Source: Alloprevotella sp. Lung230 (GTDB lineage: Bacteria; Bacteroidota; Bacteroidia; Bacteroidales; Bacteroidaceae). From it: a stretch of DNA of 43,132 nucleotides. Shown here one piece after another: positions 8,730-16,141 of the stretch (positions are counted from its first letter, which is position 1; each line of letters begins with the position of its first letter). Under the pieces are notes generated by a model. It was not told the origin of the DNA. It did not search any database and worked only from the letters and a program-made list of their open reading frames with translations. The position numbers and the translations under genes are program-made. The stretch lies in NCBI RefSeq assembly GCF_014385435.1, contig NZ_JACSUD010000018.1, forward strand, positions 1-43,132, written 5' to 3'.

Positions 8730-8737
8730 TACTTTTG
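8730..8737 (+). promoter_or_regulatory. -7 box TACTTTTG for corA
   Basis: Matches TAnnTTTG, 173 bp before the corA ATG. The leader begins with a 7-bp stem (GCAAACC 8752-8758 with GGTTTGC 8775-8781). The sequence does not match the M-box magnesium riboswitch as I know it. Confidence 0.55.
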
Positions 8738-8910
8738 CACTCGAAAACAGCGCAAACCCCATCCCCCGGCAGGAGGTTTGCACCTAATTTGAACCCCAAA
8801 TGGACGACTATCACGCGGAAAATACGACCGTTTCCCGAGGATAGGAAGAGGCAAGGCTTTCTTCCTCCCCACCATCTCTCCTTTTTCGTGCAAGAAGAAA
8901 GCAAGCCCCC

Positions 8911-9837
8911 ATGCGTACTTACTGGAACTATCACCGTGGCCTGCGCACTCAAGACGAGTGGCAGCCCAACTGCTGGACACAAGTGAGCTGTCCCACCCCC
9001 GATGATGAGGATTTCCTCATCCGCCAACTGCAAATCCCCGACTACTTCCTCGATGACATTCGAGATAAAGATGAGCGCGCTCGTTATGATTATGACGAGG
9101 GCTGGATGCTCATTATCCTGCGTATCCCCTACTTGAAGGAGGCGCAGAGCCGCACGCCCCACACCACCATTCCGTTAGGTATCATTCTCAATAAGGATGT
9201 TTTTGTGACGGTGTGCCACTTTGAAACGAACATGATGATAGATTTCGTGTCCTATCAGCAGAAGCGCGGTTTGGGATTTACCGATACGGTAGATCTCGTT
9301 TTCCGCCTTTTCTTGTCGAGTGCCGTGTGGTATCTGAAGCGCCTCAAGCAAATCAGTACCATCATCGATGCTGCCAAGCGCGACCTTGATCGTCCCATCA
9401 ACAACGCCGACCTGATCAACCTGTCGCGCTTGCAGGACTCCCTGACTTACTTTGCCACCTCCATTCGTGGCAACGAAACGCTCCTTTCCAAATTGAAGTT
9501 TAAGCTCCCCGTTGACGAACTGGATGCGGACATGATTGAGGACGTCAACATTGAGATGAGCCAGGCGAGAGAAACCACTAACATCTACGCCAATATTCTT
9601 GAATCGACCATCGACACCTACGCCGCCATCATCAACAACAACATGGGGCAGACGATGAAAACGATGACTTCGGTGAGCATCATTCTGATGTTCCCCACGC
9701 TCATTGCCAGTATCTTCGGCATGAACCTCCTCAACGGCATGGAGCATTGGGTAGGCGGCTTCCCCGTGATCATCGCGGCCTCCATCGGCGTGACGTTCCT
9801 CTTCATCTGGTTCTTCCGCAAAATCGAATGGATTTGA
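8911..9837 (+). CDS. corA: CorA-family magnesium/divalent cation transporter
   Basis: 308 aa. A long soluble N-terminal region rich in acidic and helical segments (residues 1-245) is followed by two membrane helices (about 248-268 and 282-303) at the very C-terminus. They are joined by the family signature GMN (270-272, in SIFGMNLLNGMEHW). By family knowledge it forms a homopentameric inner-membrane channel for Mg2+ (some members Co2+ or Zn2+). The C-terminal tail FRKIEWI is basic, as usual. It is monocistronic, with a roughly 165-nt leader. Confidence 0.92.
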   Translation: MRTYWNYHRGLRTQDEWQPNCWTQVSCPTPDDEDFLIRQLQIPDYFLDDIRDKDERARYDYDEGWMLIILRIPYLKEAQSRTPHTTIPLGIILNKDVFVTVCHFETNMMIDFVSYQQKRGLGFTDTVDLVFRLFLSSAVWYLKRLKQISTIIDAAKRDLDRPINNADLINLSRLQDSLTYFATSIRGNETLLSKLKFKLPVDELDADMIEDVNIEMSQARETTNIYANILESTIDTYAAIINNNMGQTMKTMTSVSIILMFPTLIASIFGMNLLNGMEHWVGGFPVIIAASIGVTFLFIWFFRKIEWI

Positions 9838-10014
9838 GCTGCATCGGGCTGCTCTTTTGCGCTATTTCTACCCAAAATGCTCCTTGTTGTGCACTTTTTT
9901 GCCAAAACATTTGGTAGATAACTTTATTTTGGCTTTATTTGCAAGCGATATGGCCTCCTCCGTAGAGGCAGAACCTCTCTTTATATCTCACAAACCCTTA
10001 ACTCCGACACTCTT

Positions 10015-11934
10015 ATGAGTGAAATTGAAGCCCCACAGCTCGAAGTAGCTGCCACTCAACCACAAGCGGTTGAGGCTCAGACTGAAGCACAACCTGCTCA
10101 GCCCGAACTTCTCAACAGTAGTGAAAACACCGTAGAGCCTGAATCCACTCCCGAAGCATCTCTCGAAACGCCATCCGAAGCCATGGAGGCCGCGGAAGTT
10201 TCGCAAAATGCCGAACAACCTCAGGCCGAAACGGCCGAAGAGCGCCCTGCCACTGCTCCTGCTCCTGCGACCAAGGAGGAGGTCATCGCGCGTCTGCGCC
10301 AATACCTCCAAGAGGGTGAGCCGGCCGACCGCGGCGCCACCGACCAGCTGCGCACCATCTTCTACCGTCTGCACAACGAGGAGGGTGCTGCCGCACGCGA
10401 AGCATTTGTGGCACAAGGCGGTGATGCGGCCGACTTCAATCCCGAGCCCGACCCTCTCGAAAAGGAGTTTAAGGAACTCATGAGCACCATCAAGGAGCAC
10501 CGCGCCAAGGCGGCGGCTGAGCTCGAAGCCGAACGCCGGCGCAACCTTGACCGAAAACTGGCCATCATCGAAGAAATTAAGGCTATGGTGGCGGCACCCG
10601 ACGACGTGGACAAAAACTACGATACCTTCAAGGCATTGCAAGCGGAGTGGAAAACCATCGGTACGATCCCCGCCGAGCAGGTGACGGAAACGTGGAAGAA
10701 CTTCCAGCACAATGTGGAGCAATACTACGACTTGCTGCGCATCAACCACGAAATGCGGGCCTATGATTTCAAGAAAAATCTCGAAATCAAAACCCATCTC
10801 TGCGAAGCGGCCGAAAAGCTCGCCGAGGTGGAAGATGTGATTAGTGCTTTCCACCAACTTCAGAAGTTGCACCAAGAGTTCCGCGAGACCGGACCTGTGG
10901 CCAAAGAACTGCGCGAAGAGGTGTGGGCGCGCTTCAAAGCGGCATCGACCCTCGTCAACAAGCGCCATCAAGACCACTTCCTCAACCTCAAACAGCAGGA
11001 AGAGGAAAACCTCGCTAAGAAAACCAATCTCTGCGAGCAGGTAGAAGCCCTTACCTTCGATGGACTCTCCTCGCTGGCCGAATGGGAGGCGATGTCGCAA
11101 CTCGTCATCGGCTTGCAAAACGAATGGAAGACAGTGGGCTTCACCCCGCGTAAGGTCAATCAAGAGATTTTTGAACGCTTCCGTGCGGCTTGTGATAAGT
11201 TTTTCACCGCCAAAACACAATACTTCCGTTCGCTCCGCGAGAGTCTGGCACAGAATCTGGCGAAGAAAACGGCCCTCTGCGAGCGTGCCGAAGCTCTGCA
11301 GGACAGCACCGATTGGGGCGCTACGACTGCAGCCGTTGTGGCACTTCAAGCCGAATGGAAGACCATCGGCCCGGTGGCACACAAGGTGAGCGATGCCATT
11401 TGGAAGCGTTTCAATACAGCTTGCAACACCTTCTTCGATCGCAAGAAAGAAGCCAATTCCGGTCAGCGCGAAGAGGAAGAGGCCAACATGGCACGCAAAC
11501 TCGACATCATCGCTCGTTTAGAACGTTTGGTGGCCGAAGGCAGTGAACAGCTTCACCAAGACGTCAAGGCCCTCCAAACCGAGTGGAACGAGGTGGGACA
11601 CGTGCCTTTCCGCAAAAAGGAAAAACTCTATCGTGCCTATCGCGCGGCCTGCGACACGCTCTACGACACCATCCACAAGGAGGCCGGACGCCGCCGCATC
11701 GACGGCATCGCCCGCCGTGCCGCACAGAGTGGGGGCAGCGAACTGCAACGCTTGCAACGCGCTTATGACGACAAGAAGGCCGAGATTCAAACTTACGAAA
11801 CGAACCTCACCTTCCTTACCTCCAAGTCGAAATCCGGCAACACCCTCGTGGCCGACATCGAACGCCGCATCGCCACTCTCAAAAGCGATCTCGAAATGCT
11901 CGCTCAGAAGATTGCCGAAGTCAAAGAAGCATAA
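10015..11934 (+). CDS. DUF349-repeat coiled protein
   Basis: 639 aa. A Glu/Ala/Pro-rich, probably disordered N-terminus (residues 1-85) precedes a highly charged helical body carrying about five DUF349 repeats of 70-80 residues, recognised by the recurring core LQAEWKTIG..P......W..F...C..FF (around 205-260, 285-340, 355-415, 435-490 and 505-560). A C-terminal coiled segment (585-639) follows. DUF349 proteins are common and usually single-copy in Bacteroidetes; their molecular role is not established, so none is assigned. It is monocistronic, ending at the strong terminator 11966-12005. A weak -7-like TAACTTTA lies at 9919-9926. Confidence 0.85.
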   Translation: MSEIEAPQLEVAATQPQAVEAQTEAQPAQPELLNSSENTVEPESTPEASLETPSEAMEAAEVSQNAEQPQAETAEERPATAPAPATKEEVIARLRQYLQEGEPADRGATDQLRTIFYRLHNEEGAAAREAFVAQGGDAADFNPEPDPLEKEFKELMSTIKEHRAKAAAELEAERRRNLDRKLAIIEEIKAMVAAPDDVDKNYDTFKALQAEWKTIGTIPAEQVTETWKNFQHNVEQYYDLLRINHEMRAYDFKKNLEIKTHLCEAAEKLAEVEDVISAFHQLQKLHQEFRETGPVAKELREEVWARFKAASTLVNKRHQDHFLNLKQQEEENLAKKTNLCEQVEALTFDGLSSLAEWEAMSQLVIGLQNEWKTVGFTPRKVNQEIFERFRAACDKFFTAKTQYFRSLRESLAQNLAKKTALCERAEALQDSTDWGATTAAVVALQAEWKTIGPVAHKVSDAIWKRFNTACNTFFDRKKEANSGQREEEEANMARKLDIIARLERLVAEGSEQLHQDVKALQTEWNEVGHVPFRKKEKLYRAYRAACDTLYDTIHKEAGRRRIDGIARRAAQSGGSELQRLQRAYDDKKAEIQTYETNLTFLTSKSKSGNTLVADIERRIATLKSDLEMLAQKIAEVKEA

Positions 11935-11965
11935 GATAGGCTTTCTGTCGCGCTTTCTATACAAA

Positions 11966-12005
11966 AATCCCCTCTTTCATCTCGTTGCAGATGAAAGAGG
12001 GGATT
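11966..12005. terminator. Strong bidirectional terminator
   Basis: A 17-bp perfect stem (AATCCCCTCTTTCATCT 11966-11982 with its complement 11989-12005), a 6-nt loop, T6 on the plus side and an A-tract on the left. It serves the DUF349 gene and the convergent RelA/SpoT homologue. Confidence 0.9.
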
Positions 12006-12084
12006 TTTTGTAGAGTGTAGAGTAAAGAGGAGTGATGCTTCGAGGAGGGGAGAGAGGGTATTGTCGAGAGATTTTAGTGTTCGC

Positions 12085-14016
12085 TCAAAGTTTGTACACC
12101 TCATCGACGCCCTCAATGCGGCCGAGGGAGCGAACGGCGGTGCGCAGTTCTTCGACAGAGTGGACGGCATAGTGGACGGTGCATTCGACAATGTTGTCGG
12201 CCACCTCGGTGTGGAGGTAGTGCATCGAGAGGTGAAGCCCTTTGGTGATGCAGTCGACGATGTCGCTGACGAGGTGGAAGCGGTCGATGGCGCGAATGCG
12301 CGTTTTGACGGGATAGGTGGTCGTGGCTTGCGGCAGAAAGTCGACATCGACAATGGAGTCGCCGCGTTGGGCCGAAAGACTGATGGCTAGTGGGCAGTCG
12401 CGGCGGTGGAGGGTAGTGTGGCCGGCGTCGTCGACAAATCCGATGACCTCTTGTCCCGGCAGCGGGGCACAATGCGGGCAGCGGTTGGTCTGCCGGCTGC
12501 GGAGTTCGGCAGCATAGGTGCGGAGGTAGCACTTGGCCTTGTAGGTACGCACGCTGTCGACCCAGTGGGGGAGGGGATGAGCTTCGGGATGGGTGCAGAT
12601 TTCCACGCATGCCCCGTGGGTGAGCTCGGTTTGCAGCGACGACAATCGCCCGTCGATGCGCGCATATTGGGCGTGCTCCCCTTCGCCGCGCTCAAAGGCA
12701 AAGTCGAGTGCGGTGGCCTGCTGCGGCAGTTTGTAGGCCGTGCCGTGCTCATCGTAGATGGTGATGTCTTCGCTGTAAAGGGAGGCTGAAACCTCCTCCA
12801 TGAAGTGGACATTGCCCTCGTTTTCAGCCAGTTCCTCAAGGAGGTCGCAAAACTTGTCAATCCAGCGGCGGTCATCTTTGCCTAAGAGGCTGTTGGCGCC
12901 CTGGGTGGTGTCGCTCGCTCCCTTTTCGCCGATGCGATCGAGGATGAGTCCCAGGCGGGTGTGCTTCACCATTTCTTCTGAAGAGATGTGCACTTCTTCC
13001 CATGCGCCACCCTCACCGAGGAGTTGGATGTGGAGCGACCGGTAGCCGTTTTCTTTGGGGTTGTCGACGTAGTTGAGCAGACTGCCCGTCTTCTCCTTGA
13101 AGTGGTTGGTGAGTGCGCCGTAGATGCGCAGACAGATGGCTTTGTCGTTGCGGTTTTTGTCGGAGGGGCTGAGTCGGGTGCGGTCGTAGATGATGCGAAT
13201 GATGTAGCGGTGCTCCACGTGGGCAAAGTCGCGTCCCGACTTGCGCATGCGCTGGTCGATGCTGTAAGGGCGGCGGTAGCGCACTTCGGTGCGGACGTCC
13301 AGCCCGTGGTGGGCGAGGATGGCGCGGATGCGGGTGGTGAAAGCTTCGAGGCGTGGAGCGTTGGCAGCAATGTCGGCATCGAGGAGGGCCTGTAAGCGGT
13401 CGTAGCGGTCGGAACAGCGAAATTTGAACGACAAGTTTTCGAGTTCGCGCCGCAGGTTGTTCAGTCCGAGGCGATTGGCAAAAGGCGCATAGAAGAAGTC
13501 CGTTTCGCCTCCAATCTTCATCTGCTTAACGGGGAGCATACTGCCCAGTGTGCGCATGTTGTGGAGACGGTCGGCCAGTTTGATGAGCACAGCGCGGATG
13601 TCGTGGCGCATGGAGTAGAGCAGTTGCCGAAAGTTGTTCTCCTGCTTGTTGCAATCGGGCAGTCCGCAGTCTTTGCCTTTGGGCTTGGTGACCACCCGCA
13701 CGAGAAAAGCCACTTCCGTGCCGAAGCGGGCGCAGATGTCGTCGTTGGTGCAGGGCGTGTCTTCCACCACATCGTGGAGAAAGGCCGCGATGATAGAACT
13801 GGTGTCCATGCCGAACTCTTCGGCCACGATGCGTGCCACCGCCACCGGGTGCATGATGTAGGGTTCGCCCGTCTTGCGATGTTGGTCGGCATGAGCTTGT
13901 GCGGCAAACTCAAACGCTTGCTCTATTCGCTCCAAGTCGGCCTGTGGAAGGCGTTCCGAAAGTCGGTCGAGCATTTGCCGGACAGAAGTGCGAAAAGGAA
14001 GAAGAGGGTCGTTCAT
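12085..14016 (-). CDS. Long RelA/SpoT homologue (ppGpp hydrolase, synthetase site divergent)
   Basis: 643 aa from the ATG at 14016; the in-frame ATG at 14067 lies within the -7 box 14065-14072 and is rejected. Order: an HD hydrolase domain with HRKTGEPYIMHP, AFLHDVVEDTP and KLADRLHNMRT all intact; a synthetase-like domain; a TGS domain (EDITIYDEHGTAYKLPQQATALDFAF...); a helical/zinc-like segment with CPHCAPLPG; and a C-terminal ACT domain. The hydrolase residues look functional. In the synthetase, the usual RPKHIYSI...D..A.R pattern reads RYRRPYSID...HRYIIR: the expected catalytic Asp is His and the EIQIRT strand reads EVHISS. I infer it degrades rather than makes (p)ppGpp. It would then be the SpoT-like member of a two-enzyme set. 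Confidence 0.85.
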   Translation of the reverse strand: MNDPLLPFRTSVRQMLDRLSERLPQADLERIEQAFEFAAQAHADQHRKTGEPYIMHPVAVARIVAEEFGMDTSSIIAAFLHDVVEDTPCTNDDICARFGTEVAFLVRVVTKPKGKDCGLPDCNKQENNFRQLLYSMRHDIRAVLIKLADRLHNMRTLGSMLPVKQMKIGGETDFFYAPFANRLGLNNLRRELENLSFKFRCSDRYDRLQALLDADIAANAPRLEAFTTRIRAILAHHGLDVRTEVRYRRPYSIDQRMRKSGRDFAHVEHRYIIRIIYDRTRLSPSDKNRNDKAICLRIYGALTNHFKEKTGSLLNYVDNPKENGYRSLHIQLLGEGGAWEEVHISSEEMVKHTRLGLILDRIGEKGASDTTQGANSLLGKDDRRWIDKFCDLLEELAENEGNVHFMEEVSASLYSEDITIYDEHGTAYKLPQQATALDFAFERGEGEHAQYARIDGRLSSLQTELTHGACVEICTHPEAHPLPHWVDSVRTYKAKCYLRTYAAELRSRQTNRCPHCAPLPGQEVIGFVDDAGHTTLHRRDCPLAISLSAQRGDSIVDVDFLPQATTTYPVKTRIRAIDRFHLVSDIVDCITKGLHLSMHYLHTEVADNIVECTVHYAVHSVEELRTAVRSLGRIEGVDEVYKL

Positions 14017-14064
14017 CGAGGTGGGAATGAAAAAGTGAGAAAGCTTGAAGACAGAATGTGCCTT

Positions 14065-14072
14065 CAAATTTA
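14065..14072 (-). promoter_or_regulatory. -7 box TAAATTTG for the RelA/SpoT homologue
   Basis: Minus-strand TAAATTTG lies 49 bp upstream of the ATG at 14016, fixing that start. Confidence 0.6.
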
Positions 14073-14176
14073 TCTAAAAATGCTCAAATCTGCAAGCCGA
14101 TGCTGCAAAATGTGCAAAAGAAAAACGATTTTCGGTGTTTTGAGGTAGAAAATTTGGGATTTCTCCCTGAAATTCG

Positions 14177-14184
14177 TATCTTCG
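14177..14184 (+). promoter_or_regulatory. -7 box TATCTTCG for rpoD
   Basis: One mismatch to TAnnTTTG, 43 bp before the ATG at 14228. Confidence 0.45.
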
Positions 14185-14227
14185 CACGTCTATTGGCTTA
14201 TTGTGCCCTAATGTAAAAATCATCAGT

Positions 14228-15088
14228 ATGCGACAACTAAAAATCTCACAAGGCATTACCAATCGTGGTGATGCAGCGATTGACAAATATCTCACCGAGA
14301 TTGGCCGTCTGGAACTCCTCTCCATGGACGAAGAGGTGGAACTGGCACAGCGCATCCGCCATGGCGACGAAGAGGCACTCAAACGCTTGGTGCAAGCCAA
14401 CTTGCGCTTTGTGGTGTCGGTGGCGAAGCAGTATCAGAACCAAGGCATGTCGCTCAACGACCTCATCGACGAGGGCAACATCGGCTTGATGAAAGCCGCA
14501 CAGAAGTTCGACGAGACCCGCGGCTTTAAGTTCATCTCCTACGCCGTTTGGTGGATTCGTCAGAGCATCCTGCAAGCCATCAGCGAACAGAGCCGCATCG
14601 TGCGCATGCCCCTCAACCAAGTGGGTTTGCAGGCGAAAATCAGCCGTGCAAGCACCGAGTTTGAGCAGCAGTATCAGCGCCGTCCTTCCGCCGAGGAGTT
14701 GGCCGACCTGCTCGACACCGACCTCGACCGCATCAAGGACAGCCTGAATGCCGGTGGTAAGAAGGTGAGTGTCGATGCACCTTTTCAGGACGATGAGAGC
14801 AACACGATGATTGACATCATGACCGACGATGGCGCACCCGGCACCGACAGCAGCATGGAGCGCGAATCTCTCTCCACCGACATCGACACCGCCCTGCAAG
14901 TGCTCACCGATCGCGAGCGCTTGGTGCTGAAAATGCTCTTCGGCATCGGCCGCGCTGAGATGACGGCCGAAGAAGTGGCCACTTCCCTCGGACTCACCCG
15001 CGAGCGTGTGCGCCAAATCAAAGAACGTGCCCTCCGCCGCTTGCGCGAAGAAGCCAATGTTTCCATCCTCATCAAGTATCTCGGATAG
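14228..15088 (+). CDS. rpoD: Primary sigma factor RpoD, short Bacteroidetes form
   Basis: 286 aa. The start at 14228 gives MRQLKISQGITNRGDAAIDKYL, the usual N-terminus in this phylum; an in-frame ATG 27 bp upstream adds nothing conserved. Region 1.1 is absent. Region 1.2 (DKYLTEIGRLELLS) is followed by region 2 with NLRFVVSVAKQYQNQGMSLNDLIDEGNIGLMKAAQKFDETRGFKFISYAVWWIRQSI, region 3, and region 4 with the HTH TAEEVATSLGLTRERVRQIKERALRRLR. It directs RNA polymerase to the TTTG/TAnnTTTG promoters seen throughout this window. It is monocistronic and ends at a terminator. Confidence 0.96.
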   Translation: MRQLKISQGITNRGDAAIDKYLTEIGRLELLSMDEEVELAQRIRHGDEEALKRLVQANLRFVVSVAKQYQNQGMSLNDLIDEGNIGLMKAAQKFDETRGFKFISYAVWWIRQSILQAISEQSRIVRMPLNQVGLQAKISRASTEFEQQYQRRPSAEELADLLDTDLDRIKDSLNAGGKKVSVDAPFQDDESNTMIDIMTDDGAPGTDSSMERESLSTDIDTALQVLTDRERLVLKMLFGIGRAEMTAEEVATSLGLTRERVRQIKERALRRLREEANVSILIKYLG

Positions 15089-15146
15089 CCCCCTTTCGTG
15101 TTGTCGCCACAAGTTCGGCCGGCAGCACCTACTGACAAATATGCGA

Positions 15147-15193
15147 ACGATGCACCGATTTCCCCGGCGGAAGTCGGTGCATCGTTTTTTTTG
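15147..15193 (+). terminator. rpoD terminator
   Basis: A 12-bp stem ACGATGCACCGA (15147-15158) with TCGGTGCATCGT (15174-15185), followed by an 8-9 nt T run. Confidence 0.9.
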
Positions 15194-15267
15194 TGGGGCA
15201 AGGACGTATAAGGGGAAGACAGGGGAAATGGCCTGCAGCCCCAAACGACTGCGCGAACCCCACAAAA
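15189..15267. other. Candidate structured element between rpoD and the ABC gene
   Basis: TTTTGTGGGG (15189-15198) is a perfect complement of CCCCACAAAA (15258-15267). The enclosed 59 nt has a further GGGG/CCCC pairing. It overlaps the rpoD T-tract and matches no RNA family that I recognise. Confidence 0.3.
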
Positions 15268-15322
15268 GAGCGCGGAGATGAGAAAAAAGCTCGACTGGAA
15301 AGCCCGACCCACAAAAAAATGC

Positions 15323-15330
15323 TAACTTTG
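15323..15330 (+). promoter_or_regulatory. -7 box TAACTTTG immediately before the ABC ATPase gene
   Basis: Perfect TAnnTTTG ending only 7 nt before the ATG at 15338, so the transcript would be leaderless or nearly so. Confidence 0.65.
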
Positions 15331-15337
15331 CATCACC

Positions 15338-16141
15338 ATGCTGCAACTTCAACAACTGACCATCGGGCACGGCACGACCGCCCTCACCGCTCCCCTCACC
15401 GCCACACTCCCCGTGGGGACACTCACCGCCTTGGTGGGGCGCAACGGCTGTGGGAAAAGCACCCTGCTGCGCACCTTGGCCGGACTGCACGAACCGCTGA
15501 GCGGCGAAGTGCGGGTAGGACAACGCGTGGTGGCGCAACTCTCTTCGCAGCAACGGGCACGGGAGTTTGCCCTCGTCCTCACCGACCGCACCCCGCCTCC
15601 TCTCCTCACCGTGACCCAACTCGTGGCGTTGGGGAGGCGACCGCACACCTCGTGGCTCGGTGGCTTCTGCTCGGTCGACCATGCAGTGGTGGAAGCTGCC
15701 ATGGCCGAATGCGGTGTGCTTTCCTTTGCCGACCGCCCACTTACCACCCTGAGCGATGGCGAGCGGCAGCGTGCCATGATTGCGCGGGCTTTGGCGCAAG
15801 CCACGCCCCTCATCCTGCTCGATGAGCCCACGGCTTTCCTGGACTTCCCGGCCAAGGTCGAAACCCTCAGCCTTCTGAGCCGCATCGCCCGGGAGCAACA
15901 GAAGACCATCCTGCTCTCCACCCACGACCTCGAAATCACCTTCCAACTGGCCGACCGCCTTTGGTTGCTCCACGACCGCCGACTCTACGAAGGGACACCA
16001 AAAGCCCTTGCCGATGCCGGCATTTTGGGGCGTACTTTCACCTCAGATGCCCTCACCTTCGATGTCGAAACGCTCCGATTTGAGCGCGCTCCCTTGCCCG
16101 AAGCCTCCCCATTCGTTCATCCTTCATCCTCTGACTTATGA
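15338..16141 (+). CDS. FecE/BtuD-type ABC transporter ATP-binding protein
   Basis: 267 aa. Walker A is GRNGCGKS (34-41), the signature LSDGE (138-142), Walker B LILLDEP (158-164), and the H-loop lies in LLSTHDLE. It best fits the iron-siderophore/haem/cobalamin importer ATPases. No FecCD permease or binding protein is adjacent, so it is an orphan here and its partner must be elsewhere. The stop overlaps the topB start by 4 bp (ATGA), implying translational coupling. Its promoter box almost abuts the ATG. The substrate cannot be told from sequence. Confidence 0.88.
   Translation: MLQLQQLTIGHGTTALTAPLTATLPVGTLTALVGRNGCGKSTLLRTLAGLHEPLSGEVRVGQRVVAQLSSQQRAREFALVLTDRTPPPLLTVTQLVALGRRPHTSWLGGFCSVDHAVVEAAMAECGVLSFADRPLTTLSDGERQRAMIARALAQATPLILLDEPTAFLDFPAKVETLSLLSRIAREQQKTILLSTHDLEITFQLADRLWLLHDRRLYEGTPKALADAGILGRTFTSDALTFDVETLRFERAPLPEASPFVHPSSSDL

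Noticed and set aside
8738-8910. M-box magnesium riboswitch before corA
   Set aside because: The leader is long and has a small hairpin, but none of the M-box conserved segments is present.
14246-15973. 575-aa minus-strand ORF opposite rpoD and the ABC gene
   Set aside because: It lies antisense to two well-identified genes and its composition is that of a shadow frame with no domain pattern. The same applies to long antisense frames at 16117-18213, 2292-3548, 9988-11382 and 39272-41095.
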